A DNA stretch of 60,053 nt from Methylobacteriaceae bacterium (GTDB lineage Bacteria; Pseudomonadota; Alphaproteobacteria; Rhizobiales; Beijerinckiaceae): contig JACKJE010000019.1 in assembly GCA_020638135.1 (NCBI GenBank), forward strand, positions 1 through 60,053. Direction: 5' to 3'. Every line of letters starts with the position of its first letter. Position 1 is the first letter of the stretch. The notes below the pieces were generated by a model. That model saw only the letters and a program-made list of their open reading frames with translations. It was not told where the DNA came from and ran no database searches. The translations under genes were made by a program, and so were the position numbers. This document shows positions 43,903 through 53,708 of the stretch, one piece after another.

Positions 43903-46299
43903 TCATACCTCGCCGAGACATCGCGCGAGCCGCGTTCCGACCCGCGCCGCAAGCGCGTCGGTCGAAAAGTCGCGGGCGACGAGCTCTCGCGCCGCAGCCG
44001 TCTTGAGCGCGCGGGTTTGCGCTTCGCAGCGAACCGCATGCAGGGCGGCGACTGCGGAGGCGAGGTCCGGTTCGGCCCAGGTTTGATCGGCGGAAGCGCG
44101 TGGATATTCGCCGGCGACGATGGGCCGGAGCGCGCAATCGACCAGCCACGCCGTCTGCGGCGTGCAGAAGTCGAGATTGCCCGAATAGGCGGTCGCCACG
44201 ACGGGCGCGCCAAGCCGCATGGCCTCGATCAGGTGATAGCCGAATCCTTCGGCGCGATGCAGCGAGACGAGACAATCGGCGCCTTCGAGCAGCGCCGCCA
44301 TTTCATCGTCTTCGAGCACGCGATCCATGAGCAGGATGCGCGGATCGTTTTGGACGGCCTGATCAACGGCCTGCCACGTCTCACGCTCGGACGCCTCGCC
44401 GATACGTTGGCGGCTATGCGTCTTCACGACCAGCCGCACGTCGGTCTCGTCCGGGAACGCCGCGCGAAAAGCCGCGATCGCGCCAAGTGGATTCTTGCGA
44501 TGCGCGCCCGAATAGGCGTCGCCTGCGGTCAGGAAGACGAAGGCCTCCTTGTCGATCGATGTCCCGAAGGCGCGACTGCGCGCAGCTGATCGCCCAATTG
44601 CGGCGACGGGTTTGCACGCCGTGCCGAGGAGATGCGTCGGCGCATGCGAGCCGAGCGTGTCGGCGATGAACCGGGACGCCGCCCAGACTTCATCGACAAG
44701 CTCAAGGCCGAGGCGATGCACGGCCTCGGGCTTCGACAGTTCGAGATAGGGAAAGGCGACCAGCCGCGTGTCGGTGAAAACATCGGGCCAATAGGCGATC
44801 GCCGCCGGAATGTCCTCGAGATTGAGGTGGAGGATCGTGACGCGCGCGGGGCCCGGCGGCGCAAGCGCGAGTGGGCCGCTGTCGCGCGACGTATTGGGAT
44901 GGTCGAGCGTGTAGTCGCACAGGCGCAGCGACCGTCCGGTCTGCTGCAGGGCCGACGCCAGCGCGCGACAGGAGTCCGAAACGCCGAGCCGTCGCGTGAA
45001 CGGGCCGACGAGCTGCACATCGACCAGCGGCGCTTCGGGCGCAGGGCGCGCCGCCGCATACAGCCGGCCGCCGTCCTGCGTGCGGCTGGCGAAGTCCTGG
45101 CGCGCGAGATCGTAGCCGGCGCGCGCGATGTCGGCGCGCCATCGGGCGGTCGAGTAGCCGGTCGCCCCGAAAAGCTTCGCCAGAAAATCGTCGAAGGCCG
45201 CCTCGTCCGGCGCGCCGGCCAGAGCGAAGCGCGCAACGCCCTCGGCCGGCATGTAATTGAGGACTTGCGGCATCACGGTTGCAAAGAGCAGGAGCGCGAA
45301 CCAGGCCAGCTTGCGACCGGCTTCGTCGTCCCAGGGAATCGTAGTCAGCGCCGGCGAACCAGCAAGGAAGCGGCGCATGAACGGCGAGAGCGGGGCCGTC
45401 ATGCTCTCGCTTGCGCTGTCCGGCGTCGCGAGCGCGCGGCGATGCGAGGCTGGCACGAGGCAGTCCTCGACGCCCAGCGACGCGCTGTCGTAGATCGCCC
45501 AGGCGCAGGCCGCCGCAAGATCGTCGTTCCGCGCGCCCCTGCCCAGAAGGGCCTGCGCCCTGCCCGGCGCCAGCGGCGCGTCGCCATTCGGCCCTGCTGT
45601 CAGATAGGCGATATCGCCGGCTGAAAGCGGCGCCCGCATTCTGCCCCGGCGCCGGCCGTAACGTAGAAGATAGTCGCGCAGCAACCGCCCCTTGTCGCTA
45701 TCGGACGCAATACGCTCGCGATGCGCGATGTGCGCGATGTAGTTCGTCGGCCCTCCCGGCGCGGATGGCGCAAGCAGACGCTCCCATCTCGGATGCGCGC
45801 CTTGCGGCGCGCGCCCTGGCGGCGACGCTTCGCACCCGTCGCGGGCCCGGAGGCCGGCGAATGTCGCACGCAGATAGTCCTGCGGATCGCCTATGGATGT
45901 CGTTTCGCGCCGCGACGCCGGCGACATGAGTTCGACGCGCCGACGCCCGGCGAGCGCGAAGGCGCGCACGCCACGCAGGTCGGATGTCAGCCGGTCGCCG
46001 ACAAGCAGTTCGAAACCGTAGCGCCCGTCGCCGATCCCTGCGTCCCGGAGATCGGGCCGGTCGAGATGCGCGAGCGCCTGCCCGACGAACCGGCCCTCGA
46101 CGAAGATGTCGACGAGCAGCCGGCAGTCGGGCGCGTCCGCGCGCCAGGCCCAACCGTAAAGCACGCCCTCGCGCGCCGCGTCGACATGCCCCGCGATCGC
46201 GCGGCCTCGAGCCCGGTCGAGCATGGCGCGGGCGCGCGCGCCGATCCGGGCGGCGATCGAGGGGCGCCCGCCGGCGGGCATGTGAGAAAGGCTCGACAT
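43903..46299 (-). CDS. Glycosyltransferase family 4-type protein with N-terminal accessory region
   Basis: A protein of about 798 residues. The C-terminal 380 or so residues form a GT-B glycosyltransferase: GAIAAFRAAFPDETDVRLVV, the sugar-nucleotide-binding LHRAEGFGYHLIEAMRLGAP with the conserved E-x7-E pattern, and VATAYSGNLDF. The N-terminal portion (GHVDAAREGVLYGWAWRADA, VDIFVEGRFVGQALA) resembles a domain often attached to surface-polysaccharide enzymes. Start at 46299 (MSSLSHMPAG) or 46281 (MPAGGRPS) is uncertain. It is divergent from a second glycosyltransferase, about 98 bases apart. The sugar and acceptor are unknown. Confidence 0.8.
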   Translation of the reverse strand: MSSLSHMPAGGRPSIAARIGARARAMLDRARGRAIAGHVDAAREGVLYGWAWRADAPDCRLLVDIFVEGRFVGQALAHLDRPDLRDAGIGDGRYGFELLVGDRLTSDLRGVRAFALAGRRRVELMSPASRRETTSIGDPQDYLRATFAGLRARDGCEASPPGRAPQGAHPRWERLLAPSAPGGPTNYIAHIAHRERIASDSDKGRLLRDYLLRYGRRRGRMRAPLSAGDIAYLTAGPNGDAPLAPGRAQALLGRGARNDDLAAACAWAIYDSASLGVEDCLVPASHRRALATPDSASESMTAPLSPFMRRFLAGSPALTTIPWDDEAGRKLAWFALLLFATVMPQVLNYMPAEGVARFALAGAPDEAAFDDFLAKLFGATGYSTARWRADIARAGYDLARQDFASRTQDGGRLYAAARPAPEAPLVDVQLVGPFTRRLGVSDSCRALASALQQTGRSLRLCDYTLDHPNTSRDSGPLALAPPGPARVTILHLNLEDIPAAIAYWPDVFTDTRLVAFPYLELSKPEAVHRLGLELVDEVWAASRFIADTLGSHAPTHLLGTACKPVAAIGRSAARSRAFGTSIDKEAFVFLTAGDAYSGAHRKNPLGAIAAFRAAFPDETDVRLVVKTHSRQRIGEASERETWQAVDQAVQNDPRILLMDRVLEDDEMAALLEGADCLVSLHRAEGFGYHLIEAMRLGAPVVATAYSGNLDFCTPQTAWLVDCALRPIVAGEYPRASADQTWAEPDLASAVAALHAVRCEAQTRALKTAAARELVARDFSTDALAARVGTRLARCLGEV

Positions 46300-46397
46300 T
46301 TCCGAGGGAAAACGATAATTGCGGTTTGCCCGGGTGTCACCTCGGGCGCTCATCCTTTTCGACGCGATCAGCTGTCAACGGTCTCGCGCGGAACGCC

Positions 46398-48071
46398 ATG
46401 CGAATCCTGATCGTTTCGAACCTCTACCCGCCTTTCGCCGTCGGCGGCGCCGAAATCGTCGCGCATCGGCATGCGCGCGCGCTTCTGGCGCGCGGGCACG
46501 AGGTCTGCGTATTTGCAGGCCGCCCGCCCCGAGCGGATCAGGACGGCGGCGAGATCGAGTTCGAAATGGTCGACGGCGTCGAGGTCCATTCGATTGCGCT
46601 GCGCTCGCTCGAGCCCGAACGCGCATTCCGGTGGGAGGCGGCCGGCCGGGCGTTTCGCGCGGTCGCGCTGCACGTGGCGCCCGACGTCGTGCATTTCCAT
46701 AATCTCGCGGGTCTCGGCGCCAATCTCATTCTCGAAGCGAAGCGGCTCGGCCTGCGGACCGTCTGCACCATGCACGATCATTGGGGCTATTGCGCGCGCA
46801 ACACGCTGCTGCGACCGGAGGGGTTCGTCTGTCGCGACACCGAAGACTGCCATTTCTGCACGCCCAATGTCGCGGACGAGGCGGGCAAGGCGCTGCCGTT
46901 CCGGCTGGCGCGCGACTATGTGCGCGTGTGCCTGTCGCTGGTCGATCAACTCGTCTTTCCCAGCCGTTATCTGGCCGACGCCTACCGATCGGAAGGATTT
47001 GACGGCGCGCGCATGCGCGTGCAGAGCAACGGCGTCGATCTCGCGCGTTTCGACGCCCCCCGCGAGTCCGAGGGCCCGCAGCTGCGCGTCGCCGTCGTCG
47101 GCTATCTCGGCGCGCACAAGGGTTTCGACCTGCTGTTTGAGGCGGTCGATCTCCTGCTCGCGGAGTCCCGGCTCGCCGGCAAATGGAAGATCGCGATCGT
47201 CGGCGACGGACATATGCGCGAGAAAATCGCGGACCTTGCCGGGCGACCCGCCTACCGGGACCATGTCGACTTTCTCGGCAAGCTCGACCAGGACGATATC
47301 CCGACATTGATGGCGCGGGCCGATGTCGTGGCGCTGCCGTCGCTCTGGCCTGAAAACGAGCCGGTCGTGATGCTCGAGGCAATCGCGGCCGGCGCCGCGC
47401 AAATCGCGAGCGGCATTGGCGGCCATGTCGATCTCGTCGACGACGGCAGGTCCGGCCTGTTGTTTGCGAGCGGCGATGCAGAGGATCTCGCGGCCAGCAT
47501 CGCCCGCTACGTCGACAACCCCGAGGAGGCGCGAACACACGGCGCATACAACCGCGCACGGCGCGGCGCCTTCGCGCAGGATGCGGCTGTCGCCGCTTAC
47601 GAGAATATCTATAGCGCGGAACCTGTGGTCACGAACGATGGGGATGCGATCATCCTCTGCGACGGGGGCTGGCCGACACAGGAAGTCGCGCAGCTCTTCA
47701 ATAATTTCACCCTGTTCGAGCGAAAGCCGCGTATCCGCTTCATAACTGCGGATTGGGCGGACGCCCGATTGTGGGATCGCGCGAGCGCCCTATTCCTGTG
47801 GTCGGACGAACGCCGCGCATCGTTGCTCACGCGCGCGCTGCGCAGCGGCCTGACAGTGGTTGCGCCGTCCGGTGGGGGGGCCCTCGAATTTCTCTTGCGC
47901 GAAGGCGGCGCATCGATCGGCTATGCCGGTTTCGGCGAAGCGATCGCCGCCCTGCTTGCAATCGCGGAGAATGCGCCGCGCCGTCAAAAGCGCGCCGATC
48001 TCGCCGATCTCCTCGCGGCGATCACGGAAGCGGATTCGTTCGCGCTGTCTGCCGAACATCCGGCGGTCTGA
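46398..48071 (+). CDS. Glycosyltransferase family 4 protein
   Basis: A 557-residue GT4 enzyme. The N-terminal domain starts MRILIVSNLYPPFAVGGAEI and has VHFHNLAGLGANLILEAKRL; a Cys-rich loop follows (YCARNTLLRPEGFVCRDTED, CHFCTPN), a feature seen in several GT4 proteins. The C-terminal domain has VAVVGYLGAHKGFDLLFEAV and LPSLWPENEPVVMLEAIAAG with the E-x7-E motif. The last 160 residues or so (after GAFAQDAAVAAYENIY) do not resemble the GT core and are of unknown role. It directly precedes the double-GT gene. Confidence 0.88.
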   Translation: MRILIVSNLYPPFAVGGAEIVAHRHARALLARGHEVCVFAGRPPRADQDGGEIEFEMVDGVEVHSIALRSLEPERAFRWEAAGRAFRAVALHVAPDVVHFHNLAGLGANLILEAKRLGLRTVCTMHDHWGYCARNTLLRPEGFVCRDTEDCHFCTPNVADEAGKALPFRLARDYVRVCLSLVDQLVFPSRYLADAYRSEGFDGARMRVQSNGVDLARFDAPRESEGPQLRVAVVGYLGAHKGFDLLFEAVDLLLAESRLAGKWKIAIVGDGHMREKIADLAGRPAYRDHVDFLGKLDQDDIPTLMARADVVALPSLWPENEPVVMLEAIAAGAAQIASGIGGHVDLVDDGRSGLLFASGDAEDLAASIARYVDNPEEARTHGAYNRARRGAFAQDAAVAAYENIYSAEPVVTNDGDAIILCDGGWPTQEVAQLFNNFTLFERKPRIRFITADWADARLWDRASALFLWSDERRASLLTRALRSGLTVVAPSGGGALEFLLREGGASIGYAGFGEAIAALLAIAENAPRRQKRADLADLLAAITEADSFALSAEHPAV

Positions 48072-48083
48072 GTGGACGCGCCG

Positions 48084-50921
48084 ATGGCTCGCAAGCACGT
48101 CCTCATCTGCAACGAGCGCATTCTTTTCCGCTATGGCGTCGATCGTATCCTGGTCGAACTCGCGAAGAAATTCGTCGCCGAGGGCTGGCGCGTCACTTTC
48201 GCCTGTCTGCGCAGCGACGAGGCGTTGATCCGCGCCATCGACGCGCATGTCCTCGTTCCGGCCATGGCGCCCGGTGGCGATCTCTATGCGACCGAACAGG
48301 AGTGCGTGCGCTTTCTCGACGAAAGCTGGGGCGCGATCTCGAGCGAGGCTCCCGTGAGCCTGATCGTCAGCGGCGGCTGGCCGTTCTTCTGCGCGGCGCA
48401 TATCGGCGACAAATACGGCGTTCCCTCGATCTTCATCGACGCCGGCGCGGTGCCGCACGACGGGCTCGACGAGAACAGGGCCGGTCCGCAGCGCGCGGTG
48501 CGACGGCTGCGCAGCCTCGCTTTGCCGCATTTCGACCGGGTCTTGCCGATCAGCCGGTTCATCGCGGAGAGCCAGACGATTCCCGATCGTGCGACATCGC
48601 GAGGCGTGCGCGTCACCCCGCTCGGGGTCGATCATTTCGCGTCGCGGGGCGGAGCAGACGAGCGGCTGCCCGACGAAGCCGAAGAAGAGCTGGTCGATCG
48701 GCTGCGCGCGCTCGCAAGAAGCGGCGCGCGGCTCATCCTCAATCTCGGGCGGTTCGAGCCGGAGAGCTACAAGAATTCGCAGGCGGCCTACGGGCTTCTG
48801 CGTGAATTGCAGACGCGCGCGGCAGAAGCCGACGCCGATCTGCGGCTGCTGGTTCTCGCTGACGACGAGGAGGCTGCCGCGCCCGCCGACCTCGCGCCTT
48901 CCGTCATCTGTCTCGGCAAGCCGAGCGATGCGGCGCTGGCGCGGGTCATGGAGGTCGCCGAGGTCGGATTTTCGCCGTCGCTGTGGGAAGGGTTCAATCT
49001 GCCGGTCGGCGAGATGAGCATTCTCGGCAAGCCGGTCTTCGCCTTCAATATCGGCGCGCATCCGGAGACGATCCTCCATCCGTGGTTCCTGTGTTCGGGA
49101 ATCGTCGAGGCCGCCGACAAGATCGACCGCACGCTGTCTGGCGCGGCGCCGGCCGGCGTTCTGTCGTCGCGTCGGATCGCGGCCTATCGCGATGCATTCT
49201 CCTGGGCGCGCGCGCTCGACGCCTATCATGCGATCGCGCTCGAGGCGATCGCCGTCGGCAAAACGCCTTGCGCACCGGAGAAGCTGCTCTTCGTCGACGT
49301 CACCAACGCCTCGCGCGACGCAGCCAATTCCGGCGTCGTCAGGGTCGCGCGTCGGCTGTCGGCGGAATTGCGGCGACGCGAGGCGGCGCGCCTCATCTTC
49401 GTCTACTGGGAGCCGGAGCAGCGGGCCTACCGGTTCGTGGGCGGCGACCGGGAGGCGCTGCTCGCGGGATACAGCGGGCCCGTCACGAGATTGATGCGGC
49501 TTTTTTCCGGCGAGCGCGAACCGACGCCGGACGACATGCTGCGCCGGTCGCCCGGCCGCGCGGCGCGCGAGGCGACCCTCCTGATTGCGGAATTCGTGCT
49601 CGATGGCGATACGGCCGAGCGCGTGGCCTGGGGGCATGCGCACGGGATGCGCACGGCGGCGATCCTCTACGACCTCATACCGATCGATTTTCCGCATCTG
49701 TGCGGCCCGGATGTGCGTCGTGCGGCGCCGGCCTATCTCGAAGCGCTCTCGGGCGTCGATTCCATCATCGCCATATCCGGCTACAGCCTCGGCCGCTTCG
49801 AGGATTATCTCAAACGGCGCGGCCTGCCGCTGCCAGCGCGGCGGGGCGTCGCCTGGTTGCCCGGCCAGCTCGGCGCTACGCCGCGGGCGCGCAGCGCGGC
49901 GCCCGGCGCCGCCTCACATGCGATCTGGATCCTGTGCGTCTCGACGGTCGAGCCGCGCAAGAACCATCGCGCGTTGCTGGCTGCCTATGCCGAAGCAAGG
50001 CGGGCGCTGCCGACGCTGGATCTGCGTCTGACGCTGATCGGGAATTCCTACCACGGCGCGGAGACGCTTGCCGACGAGGTTCGCGCCGCAGTCGCGCGCG
50101 ACGCGACGATCGAATGGCGGCAGACCGTGTCCGACGACGAATTGGCGCAGGCGGCGCGCGCGGCGTCCTTCACCGTCTATCCCTCGCTGGTCGAGGGGTT
50201 CGGCCTGCCGATTCTTGAAAGCCTGTGGCTCGGCAAGCCGTGCGTCTGTCACAGCGACGGCGTGATGGCGGAGCTTGCGGCCGGCGGCGGATGCCTGACG
50301 GCGGACATGGCCGACCCGGCGGCGCTGGCGCGCGCGATCGAACGGCTCGCGACCGATGGCGGCCTGCGCGACCGTCTGTCGGCCGAGGCGCGCTCGCGGG
50401 AAATCGACGCCTGGCCCGACTATGCGCGGCATGTCGGCACGCTGCTCGGCCTCGACACGCTGGCGCCGGCCGAGACCTCTCCCGGGCGGGCGCTCGACGC
50501 GTTGCGCACTCGCGTCGCAGAGGACGCCTATTTCATCGGGCACAGGTTGCACGGTCTCGGCCTGATGAGCGGGCTGGCGGCGGGCGACGCCGCTACTGTC
50601 GGGCCCCCCGGCTCCGCGCCCGAGCGCGGCGCAGCCCCGCGCAAGCCACTGCTACCGCTGATGCGCTGGCTGAGGCGCCGCCGGATCAGCGTCGGGCAGG
50701 TCCACGCCAGCGGATTGTTCGACCCTGTCTGGTATCTCGAAAACTATCCCGACGTGCGCGCGGCAGGCGTCGATCCGGCGCTTCATTTCGCAAGATACGG
50801 ACACCGGGAAGGCCGTTCGCCCGGGCCGAATTTCGATTCGGCGCGCTACCGGGCCGAGCGCCCGGAACTAGACGCCACGGGCCTTTCGGCGTTCCAGCAT
50901 TTTATTCAAGAAAATCGATAA
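48084..50921 (+). CDS. Fused double glycosyltransferase with C-terminal YPDV-type module
   Basis: A 945-residue protein made of two GT-B glycosyltransferase units. The first (about 1-410) has GRFEPESYKNSQAAYGLLRE and SPSLWEGFNLPVGEMSILGK. The second (about 410-790) has ILCVSTVEPRKNHRALLAAY and YPSLVEGFGLPILESLWLGK, both with EGF-x-LP-x2-E. A C-terminal module has the pattern DPVWYLENYPDVRAAGVDPA then HFARYGHREGRSPGP, found at the ends of various cell-surface glycosyltransferases. ATG at 48084 (MARKHVLIC) is chosen; a GTG at 48072 directly after the upstream stop is possible. Sequential sugar additions by one polypeptide is the natural inference. Confidence 0.87.
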   Translation: MARKHVLICNERILFRYGVDRILVELAKKFVAEGWRVTFACLRSDEALIRAIDAHVLVPAMAPGGDLYATEQECVRFLDESWGAISSEAPVSLIVSGGWPFFCAAHIGDKYGVPSIFIDAGAVPHDGLDENRAGPQRAVRRLRSLALPHFDRVLPISRFIAESQTIPDRATSRGVRVTPLGVDHFASRGGADERLPDEAEEELVDRLRALARSGARLILNLGRFEPESYKNSQAAYGLLRELQTRAAEADADLRLLVLADDEEAAAPADLAPSVICLGKPSDAALARVMEVAEVGFSPSLWEGFNLPVGEMSILGKPVFAFNIGAHPETILHPWFLCSGIVEAADKIDRTLSGAAPAGVLSSRRIAAYRDAFSWARALDAYHAIALEAIAVGKTPCAPEKLLFVDVTNASRDAANSGVVRVARRLSAELRRREAARLIFVYWEPEQRAYRFVGGDREALLAGYSGPVTRLMRLFSGEREPTPDDMLRRSPGRAAREATLLIAEFVLDGDTAERVAWGHAHGMRTAAILYDLIPIDFPHLCGPDVRRAAPAYLEALSGVDSIIAISGYSLGRFEDYLKRRGLPLPARRGVAWLPGQLGATPRARSAAPGAASHAIWILCVSTVEPRKNHRALLAAYAEARRALPTLDLRLTLIGNSYHGAETLADEVRAAVARDATIEWRQTVSDDELAQAARAASFTVYPSLVEGFGLPILESLWLGKPCVCHSDGVMAELAAGGGCLTADMADPAALARAIERLATDGGLRDRLSAEARSREIDAWPDYARHVGTLLGLDTLAPAETSPGRALDALRTRVAEDAYFIGHRLHGLGLMSGLAAGDAATVGPPGSAPERGAAPRKPLLPLMRWLRRRRISVGQVHASGLFDPVWYLENYPDVRAAGVDPALHFARYGHREGRSPGPNFDSARYRAERPELDATGLSAFQHFIQENR

Positions 50922-51059
50922 ATTTCAGAAGGTTCTTCTGAGATCGCCAACGTGTCAAAACACACACGCGGGCTCCTTGACCCTCTCCCGGCGCTGCTTC
51001 ATCCTGCCACCGCCGCAAGCGGATGATTTGCTTCGGAATGGTTCCCTGGCTGGAGCGAC

Positions 51060-51317
51060 ATGATCAAAAACTTGAGCGCTGCGATTGTTTTTCTCGCCTT
51101 TACCGCCGGCGCCGCGCTGGCCGAATGCCCGCCGGGGTTCGAAAGCAAGAACGGGCAGTGCGAGATCAAGCGCGCCTGCCCCATCGGCCAGACGATGCGG
51201 GAGGGCAAATGCGTCAGCGCGTCGACCTGCCCCGCGGGCCAGCAATATATGGATGGATTGTGCGTTACGCGGGCGCCGGGCTCGTCGACGCCCAATCCGG
51301 TATTCAACAAGAAGTAG
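51060..51317 (+). CDS. Small secreted protein with three 17-residue cysteine repeats
   Basis: An 85-residue exported protein. The signal peptide is MIKNLSAAIVFLAFTAGAAL with AEC after it. The mature part is three tandem units with cysteines at 23/34, 40/51 and 57/68: every pair is separated by ten residues and the units repeat exactly every 17 residues (pattern C-P-x-G-x4-x-G-x-C). Such a regular pattern suggests three small disulfide loops. No family was recognised. It heads a run of three exported proteins that ends in the metalloprotease. Confidence 0.72.
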   Translation: MIKNLSAAIVFLAFTAGAALAECPPGFESKNGQCEIKRACPIGQTMREGKCVSASTCPAGQQYMDGLCVTRAPGSSTPNPVFNKK

Positions 51318-51354
51318 CGGCCGCTCCGGGCGGCGAGGAAGAAAGGGGGCGCTT

Positions 51355-51774
51355 ATGACAAGCCTGATCCATTCAAAGCGGGGCCGGCGCATGATCGCCA
51401 TCGCGGCGACCATCGGCGCGGCCGCAGGGCTCGCAATGTCCGGAGGCTCGGCGATGGCTGGCGACGAGAAGACCCCATCGGGCGACACGGCCGCGGTCGG
51501 CGGCATGAAGGTTTACGTCGATCCGACGACCGGGCAGATCACGCATTCGCCGCCGCCGAGCCAACCGTCGATGACGCTGTCGCCGGCCGAGCAGAATGCC
51601 TTCAGCCGGTCCAGCCAGGGCCTGGTCGAGGTGCCCAGTTCGGGTTCGGCGGGCGGCGTGAAGGTCAATCTGCAAGGGCGCTTCCAGAGCCCGCTGATCG
51701 CGACCGTCGGTCCCGACGGACGCGCGCAGCTCAAGCACGCTGGCGAAGCGGCCCCTAGCCGCGCCGCCAAGTAA
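51355..51774 (+). CDS. Exported protein with VDPTTGQ motif, function unknown
   Basis: A 139-residue protein with a signal peptide (around MIAIAATIGAAAGLAMSGGS, then AMAGDE) and a mature region containing GGMKVYVDPTTGQITHSPPP and a second GGVKVNLQGRFQSPLIATVG. The first motif recalls the short VDP-TG sequence in small proteins encoded beside exported, repeat-containing proteases (the post-PEP-CTERM-1 type); that link is from memory and uncertain. GGGGGC precedes the ATG at 51355. It lies between the Cys-repeat gene and the metalloprotease. Confidence 0.65.
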   Translation: MTSLIHSKRGRRMIAIAATIGAAAGLAMSGGSAMAGDEKTPSGDTAAVGGMKVYVDPTTGQITHSPPPSQPSMTLSPAEQNAFSRSSQGLVEVPSSGSAGGVKVNLQGRFQSPLIATVGPDGRAQLKHAGEAAPSRAAK

Positions 51775-51815
51775 GCCGCGTTCGACAAGTCTTCGTTCAG
51801 CACAAGGGGATATTC

Positions 51816-53708
51816 ATGCCGAGATGCAAGAATCGGGCTTTGGCGCCCGTCCTGTCGCTCGCGCTCCTGGCAGGCGCATCGTTCTGGTCGGCCGCCGATG
51901 CGGCGCAGATCGTGGTCATCAACAACAACGCCGCCGGCGTCGGCTTCAACGACGCGACGGCCGCCTCGCCCGTCGGCGGCAACACAGGCACGACCGTGGG
52001 CGCGCAGCGCCTCATCGCGTTTCAGTTCGCGGCGGACCATTGGGGGCAGCGCGTCGCCAGCTCCGTTCCGATCCGGGTCGGCGCGCAATTCTCGGCTCTG
52101 TCCTGCACGCAGAATTCGGCGGTGCTGGGGTCGGCCGGTCCGAACACGGTGTTCAGGAATTTCGCCGGGGCGCCCCGCGCAAACACCTGGTACGTTGCGG
52201 CGGAAGCAAACGCGTTGAGCGGATCCGATCAGGATCCCGCGACGGATGATATCAACGCCAATTTCAACTCCAACATCGGCCAACCGGGCTGTTTGCAGTC
52301 GCTTGGCTGGTACTATGGCCTCGACGGCAATAATCCCAGCGGCACGATCGATTTCGTGGCCGTGCTCATCCATGAAATGGGCCACGGTCTCGGGTTCCTG
52401 TCGCTGGTCGATCTGTCGACCGGCACAAAATTCAACGGCTTCGACGATACCTACATGGTCAATCTCGAGCACCACGGCGCGGCGACGCCGGACTTCCCGA
52501 GCATGACCGACGCGCAGCGGGTCGCGGCGCAGATCGCCACGGGCAATCTGCACTGGACCGGCGCCAATGTGCAGGCGGCGTCCAGCTTCCTGACCGCTGG
52601 CGCCGTGGGCACGCATGTCCGCATGTTCGCGCCCAATCCGATCCAGTCCGGTTCGTCCGTGTCGCACTGGGATACGGTGGCGACGCCCGACCAGATCATG
52701 GAGCCGAGCTACACGAGCGCGATCCACATGCCGAATTTCGAGCGGCCGCTGTTCCGCGACCTCGGCTGGAAGATGAACCAGCCGCGGCTCGACTTCGACG
52801 GCGAGGCGAAGAGCGGCATCCTGTGGCGGAACACCAGCACCGGAGATACGATTATTTCCCTTCTGAAGGGGCCGGGGATTCAGTCCGCGCCGTCAATCGC
52901 GTCCTCTACGCTCGTCACAACGGTTCCAACGAACTGGTCGATCGGGACGAGCGGCGATTTTAACGGCGACGGCAAGGCCGATATTCTCTGGCGCAACAAT
53001 TCGACGGGCGATGTGGTGACGTTCCTGATGAACGGGACATCGATCACGACGTCGCAGCTGCTCGGCACAATTCCCACTGTCTACGCCGTCGCCGGCTCCG
53101 GCGATTTCAACGGCGACGGCCGCAGCGACATATTGTGGCGCAACACGTCGACCGGCGACACGATCATTTCGACGCTGACGGGCACGCCAACGTCGGTCGC
53201 GATCGCATCGTCGACGCTGGTTACGACCATTCCAACCGCCTGGGCGGTCGGCGGGGTCGGCGACTTCAATGGCGACGGCAAGGCGGACATCGTCTGGCGG
53301 AACACGTCGACCGGCGATGTCGTCGTCTTCCTGATGAACGGCACGACGATCACGTCATCGGTGCTGGTGGGCAACGTACCGCTCGCCTGGACCCTGGCCG
53401 GTACGGGCGACTTCAACGGCGACGGCAAGGCCGACCTTTTGTGGAGGAACGGGACCACCGGCGACGTCGCGGTGTCGATCATGAACGGGGCGTCGATCGC
53501 CTCGACCGCGATCATTGGCAACATTCCTCAGACCTGGTCGGTCGCTGAAGTTGGCCATTTCAGCAACGACGGTAAGGCCAGCATTCTGTGGCGCGATGCC
53601 GCCGGAAACAACGTGGCCTCGCTTACGAATGGCTCTACCATCACCTCATCGACGTGGCTCGGCAACGTGCCCGCCGTGTACACCGTGCAAGGCGCCAACG
53701 GAAACTGA
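51816..53708 (+). CDS. Exported zinc metalloprotease with FG-GAP/VCBS-type repeats
   Basis: A 630-residue secreted protein. A signal peptide (LAPVLSLALLAGASFWSAAD) precedes a protease domain of about 290 residues with the zinc motif LIHEMGHGLGF (His186, Glu187, His190); the residue at the position of a third metzincin His is not His, so the third ligand lies elsewhere. From about residue 328 there are five or six repeats of 49-52 residues built on DFNGDGKADILWRN, the calcium-binding DxDxDG pattern of FG-GAP/VCBS propeller repeats. It follows two small exported proteins on the same strand, suggesting a functional group. Confidence 0.86.
   Translation: MPRCKNRALAPVLSLALLAGASFWSAADAAQIVVINNNAAGVGFNDATAASPVGGNTGTTVGAQRLIAFQFAADHWGQRVASSVPIRVGAQFSALSCTQNSAVLGSAGPNTVFRNFAGAPRANTWYVAAEANALSGSDQDPATDDINANFNSNIGQPGCLQSLGWYYGLDGNNPSGTIDFVAVLIHEMGHGLGFLSLVDLSTGTKFNGFDDTYMVNLEHHGAATPDFPSMTDAQRVAAQIATGNLHWTGANVQAASSFLTAGAVGTHVRMFAPNPIQSGSSVSHWDTVATPDQIMEPSYTSAIHMPNFERPLFRDLGWKMNQPRLDFDGEAKSGILWRNTSTGDTIISLLKGPGIQSAPSIASSTLVTTVPTNWSIGTSGDFNGDGKADILWRNNSTGDVVTFLMNGTSITTSQLLGTIPTVYAVAGSGDFNGDGRSDILWRNTSTGDTIISTLTGTPTSVAIASSTLVTTIPTAWAVGGVGDFNGDGKADIVWRNTSTGDVVVFLMNGTTITSSVLVGNVPLAWTLAGTGDFNGDGKADLLWRNGTTGDVAVSIMNGASIASTAIIGNIPQTWSVAEVGHFSNDGKASILWRDAAGNNVASLTNGSTITSSTWLGNVPAVYTVQGANGN

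Noticed and set aside
47790..49697. Long open frame of about 635 codons opposite the glycosyltransferase genes
   Set aside because: It spans the ends of two real genes and shows no domain or start signal; it is an antisense shadow.
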